Part shown: in pieces, positions 1 to 12,000 of the stretch
Layout of the letters: each line of letters opens with the position of its first letter
Numbering within the stretch: position 1 is the first letter of the stretch
From: Silurus meridionalis
Lineage: Eukaryota > Chordata > Actinopteri > Siluriformes > Siluridae
Length of the DNA: 64,000 bases
NCBI RefSeq assembly: GCF_014805685.1
Contig: NC_060906.1
Span: forward strand, 12,133,846 to 12,197,845
Direction: 5' to 3'
The notes under the pieces: generated by a model
Databases searched by the model: none
Told to the model about the DNA's origin: nothing
What the model saw: only the letters and a program-made list of their open reading frames with translations
Position numbers and translations under genes: made by a program

Positions 1-61
1 TGAGGTGGCTTTTGATCAGTTAGACCGAATTTAAATAAAATTTGTTTATTGTAAAATAAAA

Positions 62-104
62 ATGTTTCTTTTTTGTTCGTTTGTTTGTTTGTTTGTTTGT
101 TTTA
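62..104. repeat. TTTG microsatellite
   Basis: Short run of TTTG/TTCG tetramers in AT-rich DNA at the left edge. No gene is visible in the first 1.5 kb. Confidence 0.7.
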
Positions 105-329
105 TATATAAAACCTCTGTGACATATGTGCCGAATGGCCTGCATGGTTTGAGTATTTTATGATCTCCAAAACTAATCTCATGGGATTTTCACTCTCAAC
201 ATTCTCTAGAGTTTGGTGCAAAATGGTGCAAAAAACTTTGAGCAAATGGCAGTACTGTGAGCAGAAACACTTATTGATAAGATTTGCCAGGAAAGAAAAT
301 AACAACTAAGCATTTTTACAACCATGTTT

Positions 330-795
330 AGCAGAGAAACAGCATGCACAAAACATCAATCCATGAGGTGGATGGGCTACAGCAGCAAAAGACTACATCC
401 AGAACTGGGATCTCAGGCCATCATGGACAACGACTGATCAAAACTGGACAGCCGAAGATTAGAAAAACAATCACCTAGTCAATCATTCAAGTCTTCGACT
501 GTATGGTTACAGCAAGTCAGTGCCCATGTGCTGCCTCAGATTCTTGTTCTTGACTGAGAGGAGAGAAACCTGCTGTTGTAGGCCAACCACCTGATTGTTT
601 GATATGTTATGCAAAGTGTTCATGTGAATCAGACTCTTTCAGATAAGTCCTTTCTGACCTTACTCACAACAACCTTACTCATTAATTGGCTGTTAATGAA
701 ATGCTCAGCCAGCCCATCTTTCACCAACCATTATGCCACTTCAGAGAGATCAATTTAAATGAGCCGGTGTGCACGTGTTCCTAATAAACTGACAG
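330..795. mobile_element. Degenerate DNA-transposon/MITE remnant
   Basis: The stretch ends in a sequence of the form cctaataaactgacagggtgagtata. A second copy of that end (aagtggccggtgagtgtata) lies at 943-963, just before the AT microsatellite. The two shared ends suggest a dispersed fish DNA-element family. I see no coding capacity and the left end is not defined. Confidence 0.4.
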
Positions 796-956
796 GGTGA
801 GTATACCTTATAGTATTTTATAATGCGTTTATGGTTTTATGTTTAGAAAGAGACTTCATAACTTAAAACTGCTGTAAAAGGGAACAGTTTTAATTTGAGC
901 AGATTATATATCTACAGAAGTCATAAAAGGCATTATAATGCTAAAGTGGCCGGTGA

Positions 957-957
<1 letters not shown>

Positions 958-1018
<61 letters not shown>
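958..1018. repeat. (AT)n microsatellite, left of MITE
   Basis: About 60 bp of pure AT dinucleotide. With the matching array at 1332-1396 it brackets a MITE, as expected if a TA-targeting element landed inside one longer TA array. Confidence 0.95.
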
Positions 1019-1019
<1 letters not shown>

Positions 1020-1020
<1 letters not shown>

Positions 1021-1329
1021 CCACTGGCAAAAAGTATGGAATCACCCCTCTCAGAAGATGTTCATTCAAATGTTTAATTGTGGAGAAAAAAAAATTCCTC
1101 AGCTTTGTGTTATTCCATATTTTTTTCCTCTGTTTGATCTGTAAAAACAGTTGTAATTGACTATAGTTATCTTTCTTTGTTTTGTTTTTTTTAAGTGTTT
1201 TATACAGCCAGAAGTTTTGATTGTTGAGTGAAAATTGTTTTGTGGCATATATGTGCTTGTTTTTTCTACACAATTAAACATTTGAATGAACATCTTCTGA
1301 GAGGGTGATACCATAATTTTTGCCAGGGT

Positions 1330-1331
<2 letters not shown>
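1020..1331. mobile_element. TA-inserted MITE with long inverted repeats
   Basis: About 310 bp with long terminal inverted repeats. The left end reads ccactggcaaaaagtatgga, continuing with cctctcagaagatgttcatt. The right end is its reverse complement (aatgaacatcttctgagagg, then ttttgccagggttg). It is flanked on both sides by TA arrays, consistent with Tc1/mariner-type TA targeting. No transposase is encoded. Confidence 0.75.

Positions 1332-1396
<65 letters not shown>
1332..1396. repeat. (TA)n microsatellite, right of MITE
   Basis: About 64 bp of AT dinucleotide immediately right of the MITE. Confidence 0.95.
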
Positions 1397-1399
<3 letters not shown>

Positions 1400-1534
1400 T
1401 TTTTTTTGTCTTGTTCATGTATTAATTTTCTCGACATAACAAAAGTTATTTTCTGGAAATCATGACATTTTCTCCCTATACAAAAACGACAAAAAATATT
1501 ATAATGCATGGCCTCTTAGGACTTCCGTAAATCT

Positions 1535-1665
1535 CAGCTGATTGGTGGTGGTTGATTCAGAGCACAGCTGACTGAAGCGGTGGGCTCGTTTAAATACTCC
1601 TTTGTGGACGCTGATGTTTGGGAATCAGTTCATGCTGACACAAATAACAGGATAAATGAAGCGAG
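1535..1665 (+). promoter_or_regulatory. Candidate taf4b proximal promoter/5' UTR
   Basis: This is the only non-repetitive stretch directly upstream of the taf4b start. It contains an inverted CCAAT box (gattggtgg near 1540), a tttaaatac element near 1589 and modestly higher GC. The transcription start is inferred, not seen. Confidence 0.3.
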
Positions 1666-1716
1666 CGTGTCCTCTTGAAATGGCACGACGCTGTTTGTGC
1701 ATTCGAAATATATCTA

Positions 1717-4700
1717 ATGGCTGAAAGCGAAAGAATAATCGACGATTCGGCAGAAAAAGTGGACGCAATTCCTGAAACAGGAGACACTCCTGCAACAGCA
1801 ACAGCGTGCGCTCGGGTGTCTTATAAACACAATGCGCTCGATATTACTAACGAAGAAAAAAAAACCCAGGCATCAGAGTCATCTGAGACACTTAAAAAAG
1901 ATCCTGCTGAATTTCAAGCTCCTTCTTTGAGCATGCATTCCACTCCATCTACACCTGTGAGCTCCACTGTAACATCTGCTTCCATGCCTCCAACACCAAA
2001 GGTCATAGTGAGCTCTGCGCCTATCAGATCTGCCACACCGCTAGTGGTGGGGGCGAGAGTGGTGACAGGGGCTAGTACAGCAGCTGGGGCCAGTGGACAG
2101 AGCTCAGCTTCACACCCTGGAGGAATTACTGTGATGTCTAACCAGGTCAGACCTCCAGCAGTGGCCCAAGCTCCACTCCGGGCATCGATTGTGGCTTTAC
2201 CGAGGGCATCCATTTTGCAGCAGAATGCAACAGTTCCAAGGAGCTCTCACACAACGTCTCTCCAGCTGCCGGCCAACTTCCAGATTCCACAAGGTTTGTG
2301 TTGGGGAGTTGCCTTGAGGGTGTTGTTTTTTTCTGTAAGTAGTTCATCTTGCTCTTTTTTGTCTTTTGTCTAGGTATGGTTTTAATTCGCAGCGACAGTG
2401 GGCAGTTGATGTTGGTTTCCCAGCAGGCTTTAGCTCAAGCACAGGCACAGGGCTTAGTGCCCAAATCATCGAATGTCCCTTCAGCTGTAAGACCACAGGC
2501 CCCCCAGGTGTACATTTATTTGACTTTTATTTTGTGGCACCTTTTGTGAAACAACATACAATACAATGGAGTAACTATTGTGTTTTATTACATAAATAAA
2601 TTCTCACACACAATAAAACTCATTTATGTGATTCACAGGCAGCAGCACCATCTATTATCAGAGTCTCTCTCCCGTCTTCATCTACAACAGTAGCCACCAT
2701 AGTAAAACCCACCTCCTCGGCACCAAAGGCTGTTCTTAAGCCCAGCTCCACAACAGGCACTGCGTTAATCAAATCCACCAGTATAGGAAACACTATTATT
2801 AAACCTCCCTCTGGGTTAGGGACTGGCCTTAAGCCAAGCTCTATTACAGGGCCCACTGTCATTAAATCTACCTCTGTTCAGAAACCGTCAATAAGCACCT
2901 CAACAGGTACCATTAGCCAAAGGACCATTACTGGCACTAATGTCACCTCGGCATCCATAGTGAAGGTACGTGTAAGTCTGTATTTCTCAGCATGTAGGGT
3001 CTGATATGCAAGGTATTTAAATGCGAAACGATTTTCTTTGTTTTTTGTTCAGTCTATTAACAAGACATCACTTACTTCAGTTAATCAAGTAAACTGCCCA
3101 GTTGGTAGTGGCCCTCGAAATATCTGCCCGAATATTCCCATCAAAACCAGCAGCAGTAGCAAAGTCTCCACCCAGGTGCCTGTCACTGCTGTGAGTAATT
3201 TCTTTATCACACTTCATGTTTGTGTATGTGTGTAAGTTGCTGTTACATATTAAAAGCGAGTCCAATAATCTAATCTTTCTTTTCTGCCAGACAGTGTCAT
3301 ATACAGTTACTAAACGCAGAACTATCTGTCCCCTGGTGGACTAGCTTCGTGTCTACTCCTAACAGTGGAGTTAGGTTATCAGACACTCTTACTGAAGACT
3401 TCTGTACATGACTGAAGATTTCTGGTAGAATGTCAATTCATTTGACCAGTCACTAACCAGAAAAACAGAGGTCTGCTTTTTTTGGTTCTCTTTAAACCCA
3501 GCAGGAAAAGTTATCAAATGCAACACTAAGTAGTTACTCCTATAATATTTGACTAGAAAGAAACTTCTGTAGTTTTGAAAATATAAAATAAATAAAACTA
3601 TTGGTGGTGTATTTTGTTTCTTGTTTTTTTTTTTTTTTACTAATACATAACATATTCTAGTAAAAGCTAAATTGGTGATAATGTCATGGAAATGCAAGTC
3701 TCTACTGTTTATATAATAATAATAAAATCAGAGAAGATTAATAAATAAGAATAAAGTTTATTCTGTACTCAGCAGAAGACATCTCAGTTAAACACACAAG
3801 GCATCTATCAATGTGCTTCTTCCTCACCAGCTGATAATATACACAGCTTGGCTCAAACTTCCACACATGCACTCAATCCCACGCTCCCACACACTCCTGC
3901 CCAGTCGCATCTCACCCTGCACCTGGACCAAGTTTATTAACCTCATATTGCTTACAACTGTAGTTTAACAAGGCAAAATTATAATTGATGCAAACAGTTA
4001 ATTGAAATGTTTCTATCACAAAGGGTAATAGATTGTCTGCCTGGTGCTGAGTATGAATTGAGTAGCATTGATGCTGTAAGGAAACAGGGTTTTCACAAAG
4101 CAAATTAAATATGATTGTATCATACATAAGGTTAATTTACTGATTGGTTTCTATTTTTGTTTTATACAATAATGTATTTTTTTGGACCAATCCTTTGTCT
4201 TAAAGATGAAAATATGTCATACTAGTATTAAATCTTGACGATATGGGCAATAATGGACCTGTCTAGCAAATTAAATATATTTCCTGAAATGTTTTGAAAA
4301 ATCCAGGATGTATGACTGTATTTTTTACAGTAATAAAGATTTTTTAAGTAAGAGTATATTTGTAATCCTTGAAGGGGGAAAGCATTTTTACTACATCTTA
4401 ATTAGTTCAAACTAATCTCTTTATGCTCTCGACAGGAGACACTGGAGAATGTAAAGAAGTGTAAAAACTTCCTAATCACTCTAATGAAGCTAGCATCAAG
4501 TGGGACCCGATCACCTGACATGGCACAGAACGTTCGAGCTCTGGTCAAAGACCTGCTGGTGGGAAATCACATCTTTTTCATGTTGTCTTTCCACTCTGTT
4601 TAAATTAGTGTGCACCTGGTTTAATGTGTTTTATTGTTTCTTATCAGGATGGACGACTGGAAGCTGAGGAGTTCACTGAAAAACTTTACATAGAGCTGAA

Positions 4701-7700
4701 ATCATCCCCACAACCATACCTGGTGCCCTTTCTTAAAGTAAGGTCTGATCTTTTTGTGTGTGATATCAATAGAATTGAGAGAATGGAGAATTTAGTCTGA
4801 GAGGTTCTTTTGGTTTTTAGAGGAGCCTTCCTGCTGTGCGTCAGCTCACCCCAAACTCTCAGCTCTTTATCCAGCAGTGTGAGCAGCCCAAATCTTCCAC
4901 CTCGTTCACAATCTGCAACAGCACCCAGAAACTTCGTCTTCCTCCCTCTACCACCATCACTCAGCCTCTTCGAGGCAGTGCACCTGCCAGACCCCCACAA
5001 ATGGTAAGCTCACTATGCAACAAATATTCATATAATATATCTTCATATTAAATTAGGATTAATATTCTGAAAGTTTTAGTCTTTGCTTTTTACTTTATTT
5101 CTCAGCAATGCTTTCAAGAACTGCAGCTTTTTTAGAGAACCTTTTTTTTATTATAAAACCAAAATATTCTTTTTTTTTTTTTTTTAGCAGGACTTGTATG
5201 ATCAGGTCCCTGTTAATGTTATTGTCATAAATAAAAGCACAGCTACCATGAGGCTCCATAGCAAAACTCTATAATGTATAATGCATAATAACTTATTTAC
5301 GCTAAAGCATCATTACAAATAAGGGTTTTTAATATAGAAAAATAAGGGTTTTCTTTTGAGATTCATTCTTCTCAATGTTACTTACGTATGCACAATAAAA
5401 TGTTTCTCATTTGGGTTTTAAATTTGGATTTCTGTTATGATGAAATTATTTTAAATGAACCTACTCTACATATATTTTTAGTTTAATTTCCTATGAACAT
5501 ATGACCAACAGCTAAATACTGTATGCTTTTCTTCTGTCCAAGTTTTATAATTCAGTTATGTTCAAAATTATGAAAGTGAGTCCCTTTGCTGAATTGTGAC
5601 TCATTTTCTTTTTATGACATTTTCTCCAATTTATCTTTATTCACTGGTTTATTTCCTACCACCCACACTTCACTATAATTCACTTAAAGCCACCAGTATC
5701 CCATCAGCTCCTGTTATCACAGGCTGCATGCAGTCCTTTTCAAATGTCGTTTGTCATCTTTTAATCTAATATCTGGAATTTTATTGTTTATTGAATTTGT
5801 TTTGTATTGAATAATATCTCCACGAATGTTGGCCTGCATTTATCTTGCAACACCCACACACACGGAAACAACTTTTGACATTTACTTATAGCATTTTACT
5901 CTTGACTTTCTGGGTTGGAGATGGAAAATGGGTATCTAAAGTTTCATATTTAACCAGGTACTCCAGCAAGCCAAAGGTGTGATTGTGGAGCAACATGTAA
6001 CCTCCTCACCCCATGTTGTGAAGCCAGTGCAGAGCCACACACAGCCCAAGCCGCCAGTTATTCAGACGAACACACAGTTAGCAGGTGGAAATGGTTCTCT
6101 TCTTTATTCACAACAAATGTTTAGTTGTCTCTCTTACAACAAAAAAAAAAGAAAAATAGCTAAGGAGAAGTATGGAATTTAAATATGTCGCTGCCAGACC
6201 CGGAAATATGCATAAATAATTTGTGTGTACCTGTCCTGGCTAGTTATTACTCTAAAATTTTGTATAATATAAATGGCTTATTCTGTGCATCAACACAGTC
6301 TCCCTAAAGCGCATCATGTTTTACGTTATTTTATTACCCAACACATTTAAAATGAGCTATGCTGTGCTATGCTTTGTCATTGCCACACGGTTACCCTGCA
6401 ATACCATAGTAAAACTCTGGTAGCATCATAGCTGTGTATATAATGACTATTTTCTTTGAAGCATCAAAGTAAACTGATGTTAACCAAAGTTATAACTTGG
6501 TGATTTTTATTTCTAATGAGCATTTGTTGTATTCTTTACTTTTTGTAGTATTTATTTTTTTTTTTTTTTTTTACGAAGCTTTTAGGAGCCAGTATCCTCT
6601 CCAGGCATCTAAAACCCCTCTAGACCAACTCAAGCAGCACAAACGCACAATTTCAAGGACAGCACCTCAGGCTCATTCCGGTAATGACAACTATCCTCTG
6701 CTCTAGTGTGTATGTTGTGTTTTGGTGCAGTAGAAAATTTACCTATCTCTAGCTGTTTATAAATACAGTACACTTTTGCATGGTTAACTGCTATACAGTT
6801 AGCAGTTGTAGACTTTTATTACAGTTATTTCAATAAATTTTGAAGCTGAAAGAGACCAACATAGGACAACCGCCCATTAGATATTATTTGGTTGGTGGAT
6901 CACTACTACAATGTATCGGGACATGTTACTTAGTCAATCATTAAATTCAGCCAATATGGTGATTAAAACACACATTTAGTCATATATCTGCCCCATGAGT
7001 GTTACTTCTGCTGAGAATGATTTCCCAGAAAACGCCCAGTCAGTGATGGTCCTATGCAGTGGTGGACGAAGTACAAAAACGATGTAGTTGAGTTGAAGTA
7101 GAGCTACACTCTGTAAAATTTTACTCCAGTAAAAGTAAAAGTGCTCCCTCTTAACCTTCACTTGAGTAAAAGTACAAGAGTATTTGCCTTTAAATGTACT
7201 TAAGTATCCAAAGTACTATGATTTATTATGGCTATAATGTTCTGATTAAATCACGTAAATAAGGCGAGTGGTGTTGTGGCAAGTTTGAGTCAGGAGTTTC
7301 TTCCAGCATTTCTTTCTCTGAAAATGTTCTACTTGCTGTTTAACTGATGCTGAACTGTATGTTGGTGATAAATTAATTCCACCAAGCAGCAATCCAAACG
7401 AGTTTAAAACAGTGTGCACTCCACCCATATTGATGGTTTTGCTGCATGCTTGACCTTATTTTTTTTATTTTTTATTTTTTTTATCCACTCAAATAAAAAG
7501 GAACAACTGATTTCCCAAGTAAAAAGTATGATATTTGACTTTAAAATGTAGTGAAGTTAAAGTAAAAGTCAACCCAAATAGAAATACTTCAGTAAAATAC
7601 AGATACACGAAGAAGCTACTTAAATACAGTAACAAATTACATTTAATTCTTACTGTCCACCACTGGTCCTATGATGGTGCTTTCCCAGTGACTGAGTAAA

Positions 7701-8934
7701 GCTCGCTAACAGGCTCCATGCAGTCAGTAATTTTATACTTCCAGCATAAACATTGAACTAAAGACTAAACCTGATGATACAATTACCAATGATCCAATAA
7801 AAAACAGAAATGCATTCAGTGAGTCTCTAACTGTATGTATATGTCCACACGTTTTTGCCTTTTAGTGATGATGATGACATAAATGATGTGGCTTCCATGG
7901 CCGGTGTGAACTTGAATGAGGAGAATGCTCGCATTTTGGCGTCCAGTTCAGAGCTGGTGGGAACAGTGGTGCACTCTTGCAGAGACGAGCTCTTCCTGCA
8001 AACCACAGCACTGCAACAGAAAGTGCTTCACATTGGTAATGGCATTTCCACGCCTGTTTTTTGAGGGAAAAAATTACTGGGTAGGGTTGTATTACCATTG
8101 TTTTGCATTCTATCATTAATTTCTATTAAGTGTACCTGTTTTACACCTTTCTCTCTCTTTACACTGTTTGTTTTTAAACATGTTGAGGCAGGTAGTGTGA
8201 GATAGAAGGCAGATGTCCTCCCTTTGATCAGCAGTATCTCTGACAAAGCTGTTTTACTTAATCAGTATGCTAATGACCATGCAGTGGTGCAGAAGTTGCC
8301 AGATTGGCAGAAATCCTCTCAATCATGCCATTCAGAAGGATAGAAAGTGAGAAAAAGAGGTAGGGGAAGGTGGAGTTTGCCTGGAGGACAAGGAGATGAT
8401 GGTGAAAGAGACAGGCTTGGCCTTGAAAGAACTCTGTCTACATCAGCAGAATAGGAAAAATTAGAGTGTTTGCAGATGTGTGTCTGTTCAACATGCAGAA
8501 CAATAAGCCAAAGCAACTATTAATGCCTAACAGAGATATTTAGACTTTTATGGCTATACTTGCTGAAATGAATTTGTAAGATTAAGCCTAGTCTGTTTGA
8601 TCATATTTGATATATATTGTGTATATACAGTAATCATTCGTTTACCGCAGTTCAAATCTCGTGCCCCCGGTTTATCATGGATTTGCATTTGACACATAAC
8701 TAATTTGTTTTGCTGATTTCGCAGTCTCTGGCGGATAGCACGAAAGACCAAAAAACTTATAGGGAATTGTTTTTATAAAGTTTTATGTTAAAATAACAAA
8801 ATTGATTAATAAAACTATAATTATTAATTATAAAATGAGGTAAAATGTTAATACAGAACAGTACTGTATACATAAAATAGCACTTTTGGGGTGGCTTTCA
8901 TTTTGGAGCGTAATCACCGCAATAAACAGGGGAT

Positions 8935-9023
<89 letters not shown>

Positions 9024-12000
9024 TATGATTTTTTATTATTATTCTAGGAATTATATAATACTATAAATTCTTTCATATTTTGAACTTGATTTTGAATTTT
9101 TACTGCAAGTAAGTCGCTTATTGCATCATTGATTTTAACTTTAAAATTTAACTTAAACTTAACTGAACCCAATTTAATCTGTCCTCCAAATCCGCATCCC
9201 TGAAACTCACTCACTGACTAGAATAACTAGTGTAACTTATATACTTTATTACTAGAGATATTTTTAGGAAGTAAAATACATTTAAAGTATTTACATTATA
9301 GTCTAATTGTTTATTTGAGTAAATAAAATGTGTAAAGTATTTGCTGACATTATTTGAGGTTATACCTAAATCTGAAGCACAGAGCGATGTTAAGCTGTGC
9401 TTAACCAGTGCCTTTCAGTGGGGAAAAAAAGCATTGTCAAAAAAACTAAGTGAAAAGTGACACCTAGTGCTCACTGTTGTTTGTCTCACATAGGTAATTC
9501 TCTCGGTGTTACAGAGGTGAATACAGATGTGCTTGGGTTGCTCTCTCATGCCACACAGGAAAGACTTCGAGATCTGCTGGAAAAGCTCTCTGCTATTGTA
9601 CAACATCATTATGTTTCTTACAGGGTATGTGCAAACACAGCTGAACCAAAACACCGTACACATCATCCTGGCCAACTAAATCCATTTATTAGTAATTAAA
9701 ATAAGTCTAACACTGTGGCACTACCACCACCTGGCATTACTATCAAACAACTTTGATATAGGATTTTCTGGATTTGTTTTTCTTTTCACAATTTTCGGAG
9801 TGTTTGGGCCTTGGTTATCCTGTAAACAGCTTTTTGGATACGCTCTGTTAAATGCTATACCTGCTTCAGAGCTTCTTTGGGCCTTCTGTATTTATGTATT
9901 TTTTGGTGTACTGCTGGAACTTTTTCAGACGTTTTAATGTCTCGCTTGTCTTCTGGCCTTCCAGCAACATTTGTATGGAGCAACATGTATTTTTATTGAG
10001 ATAACGTGGTACTTTACACACAATCAGACTCCAACTACACTCTGATCAGTAAAGAGGTGGCAAAACTACACACATACTTTACAGACGTACATATACTGTT
10101 TTAAAATACTCTGGTAAAAGTTAAAGTACTGATTATTTTTTTGCACTTAAGTTAAAGTAAAGAAGTTCTTTACATGGCTCTGACATGTACTTAAGTAAAA
10201 AGTAAATTATTTAACAAAATATTGTGTTTGTGGGTTTAGGATGACTGGCGAAACATTCAGATCAGTGACGCACGCTCCCAACTAAAGTTCCTGGAGCAGC
10301 TGGAAAAAGTGAAGAAACAAAAGAGAGAAGAGGAGGAGAGGGAGACCCTGTTACGCATCGCTAAGGTGAATGTGTGTGTGTATACCGATTGGGCATAGCA
10401 ATATGACCACCTGCCTAATATTGTGTTGGTCCCCCTTTTGCTGCCAAAGCAATTCTGACCCGTCGATCATTAACGTCATTAACTTCTTCAGCAATTTGCG
10501 CTACAGAAACTCGTCTGTTTGATCGGACTATACGGACCAGACTTCTCTCCCCACGTACATCAGTGAGCCTCAGCTGCCCATGACCCTGTCTCCAGTTCAC
10601 CACTGTTCCTTTCTTGGACCACTTTAATAGATGCTGACCATTGCAGACTGGAAACATCCCACAAGAGCTACAGTTTTGGAGATGCTCTGACCCAGTCGTC
10701 TAGGCATCACAATTTGGCCCTTTTCAAACTCGCTCAAATCTTTACACTTGACCTTTTTTCCTGCTTCTAATACGTCAACTTTGAGGACAAAATGTTCCCT
10801 TGCTGCCAAATAAATACCTCACAATAACAGGTGCCATGATAAAGAGATAATCATTGTTATTCACTTCACCTGTAATGTCGTAATGCTTGGTCCGTGTATA
10901 TTGTCTATACAGGCCAGACTTTTAGTATGTCTTGTTTAATTATCCCTTCAGAGTCGCTCGAGCAGTGAGGACCCCGAGCAGCTTCGACTCAAACAGAGAG
11001 CAAAAGAGGTTGGTCAGTTGGGGGTGTGTGTGTGTGTGTTCATATATGTTAGTGTGTACACACATTGTGTATTTTAGCCTAGGACACATATGCCAAGAAC
11101 ACTTGCCTAGACTGGTGTTTTTTTTCCTGACTGGAGGCTAATTTTAATTTTTATTTAATTGGAGCAGAAACTGAAGCCTGAAGCGGTCCGGGAAGCAAAG
11201 TTGAACGCTCATTAAACCTGTGTGTGTATATTTGTGTACACAGCCTTGTGTATGCATCTATGTAATATTTATAATTTTTTTTATTTTATTAGTTTTCTGT
11301 AACCTTTAAAAAAAAAAATGCAGGTACTTTCAAATACCATCAATAGGTGTTGTCTAATTTTATAACACTTCCTGATGCCACAGTAGCTGCTTGGACATTA
11401 ACATATATAAAATATATAACATTTTATTTCTGCCTGAACTAAATTCTAAAATAATGTATTTATGGTTAAAAAAAAACCCTACTTCTGAACAGATTCCAAA
11501 ATTCTTAGCTCCACTTATGTCCTTGCACATAAAAAGTCATATTTAGCCCAGGAGCCTACATACAGCACAGTGGAGGATTATGGACGTTTCACAGAAGATA
11601 TGTTGGCATTATTATGCATTATACTACCAGTAGAATATTGACACTTGGCCATGGAATATTTCTTGCAAAAAACAATGGCCACTGATCCGTTGTTATTTAT
11701 TTTCTATTGTAAAACTGCGAAAATGATCACTGGGGAGAAGGGGCTAAGTTTTAATTCATCTCGTATGTGTTTAGGGAAGCTGGTGTCAGGGCTCTGTGAA
11801 GGGTTGTTGTAATGTGGGGTTTTTTTGTAATAATTTGTTCTACACACTTAGATGCAGCAGCTGGAGCTAGCTCAGATGGAGCACAGAGATGCTAACCTGG
11901 CAGCACTGGCGGCTCTGGGGCCTCGGAAAAGGAAACCTCTGGAGACTTCCGGCGCTGGAACTAACCAGGTATTGACCTCTATATACAGTGGGTACGGAAA

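Noticed and set aside
938..1160. Open frames rich in Tyr-Ile repeats
   Set aside because: They are translations of the (AT)n microsatellite; the same applies at 1099-1509, 27933-28157 and 48050-48457.
3291..3343. Short exon after an acceptor, 17 codons to a stop, in taf4b intron 4
   Set aside because: Possible alternative last exon, but nothing supports its use and the TAFH exon follows in phase from 3190.
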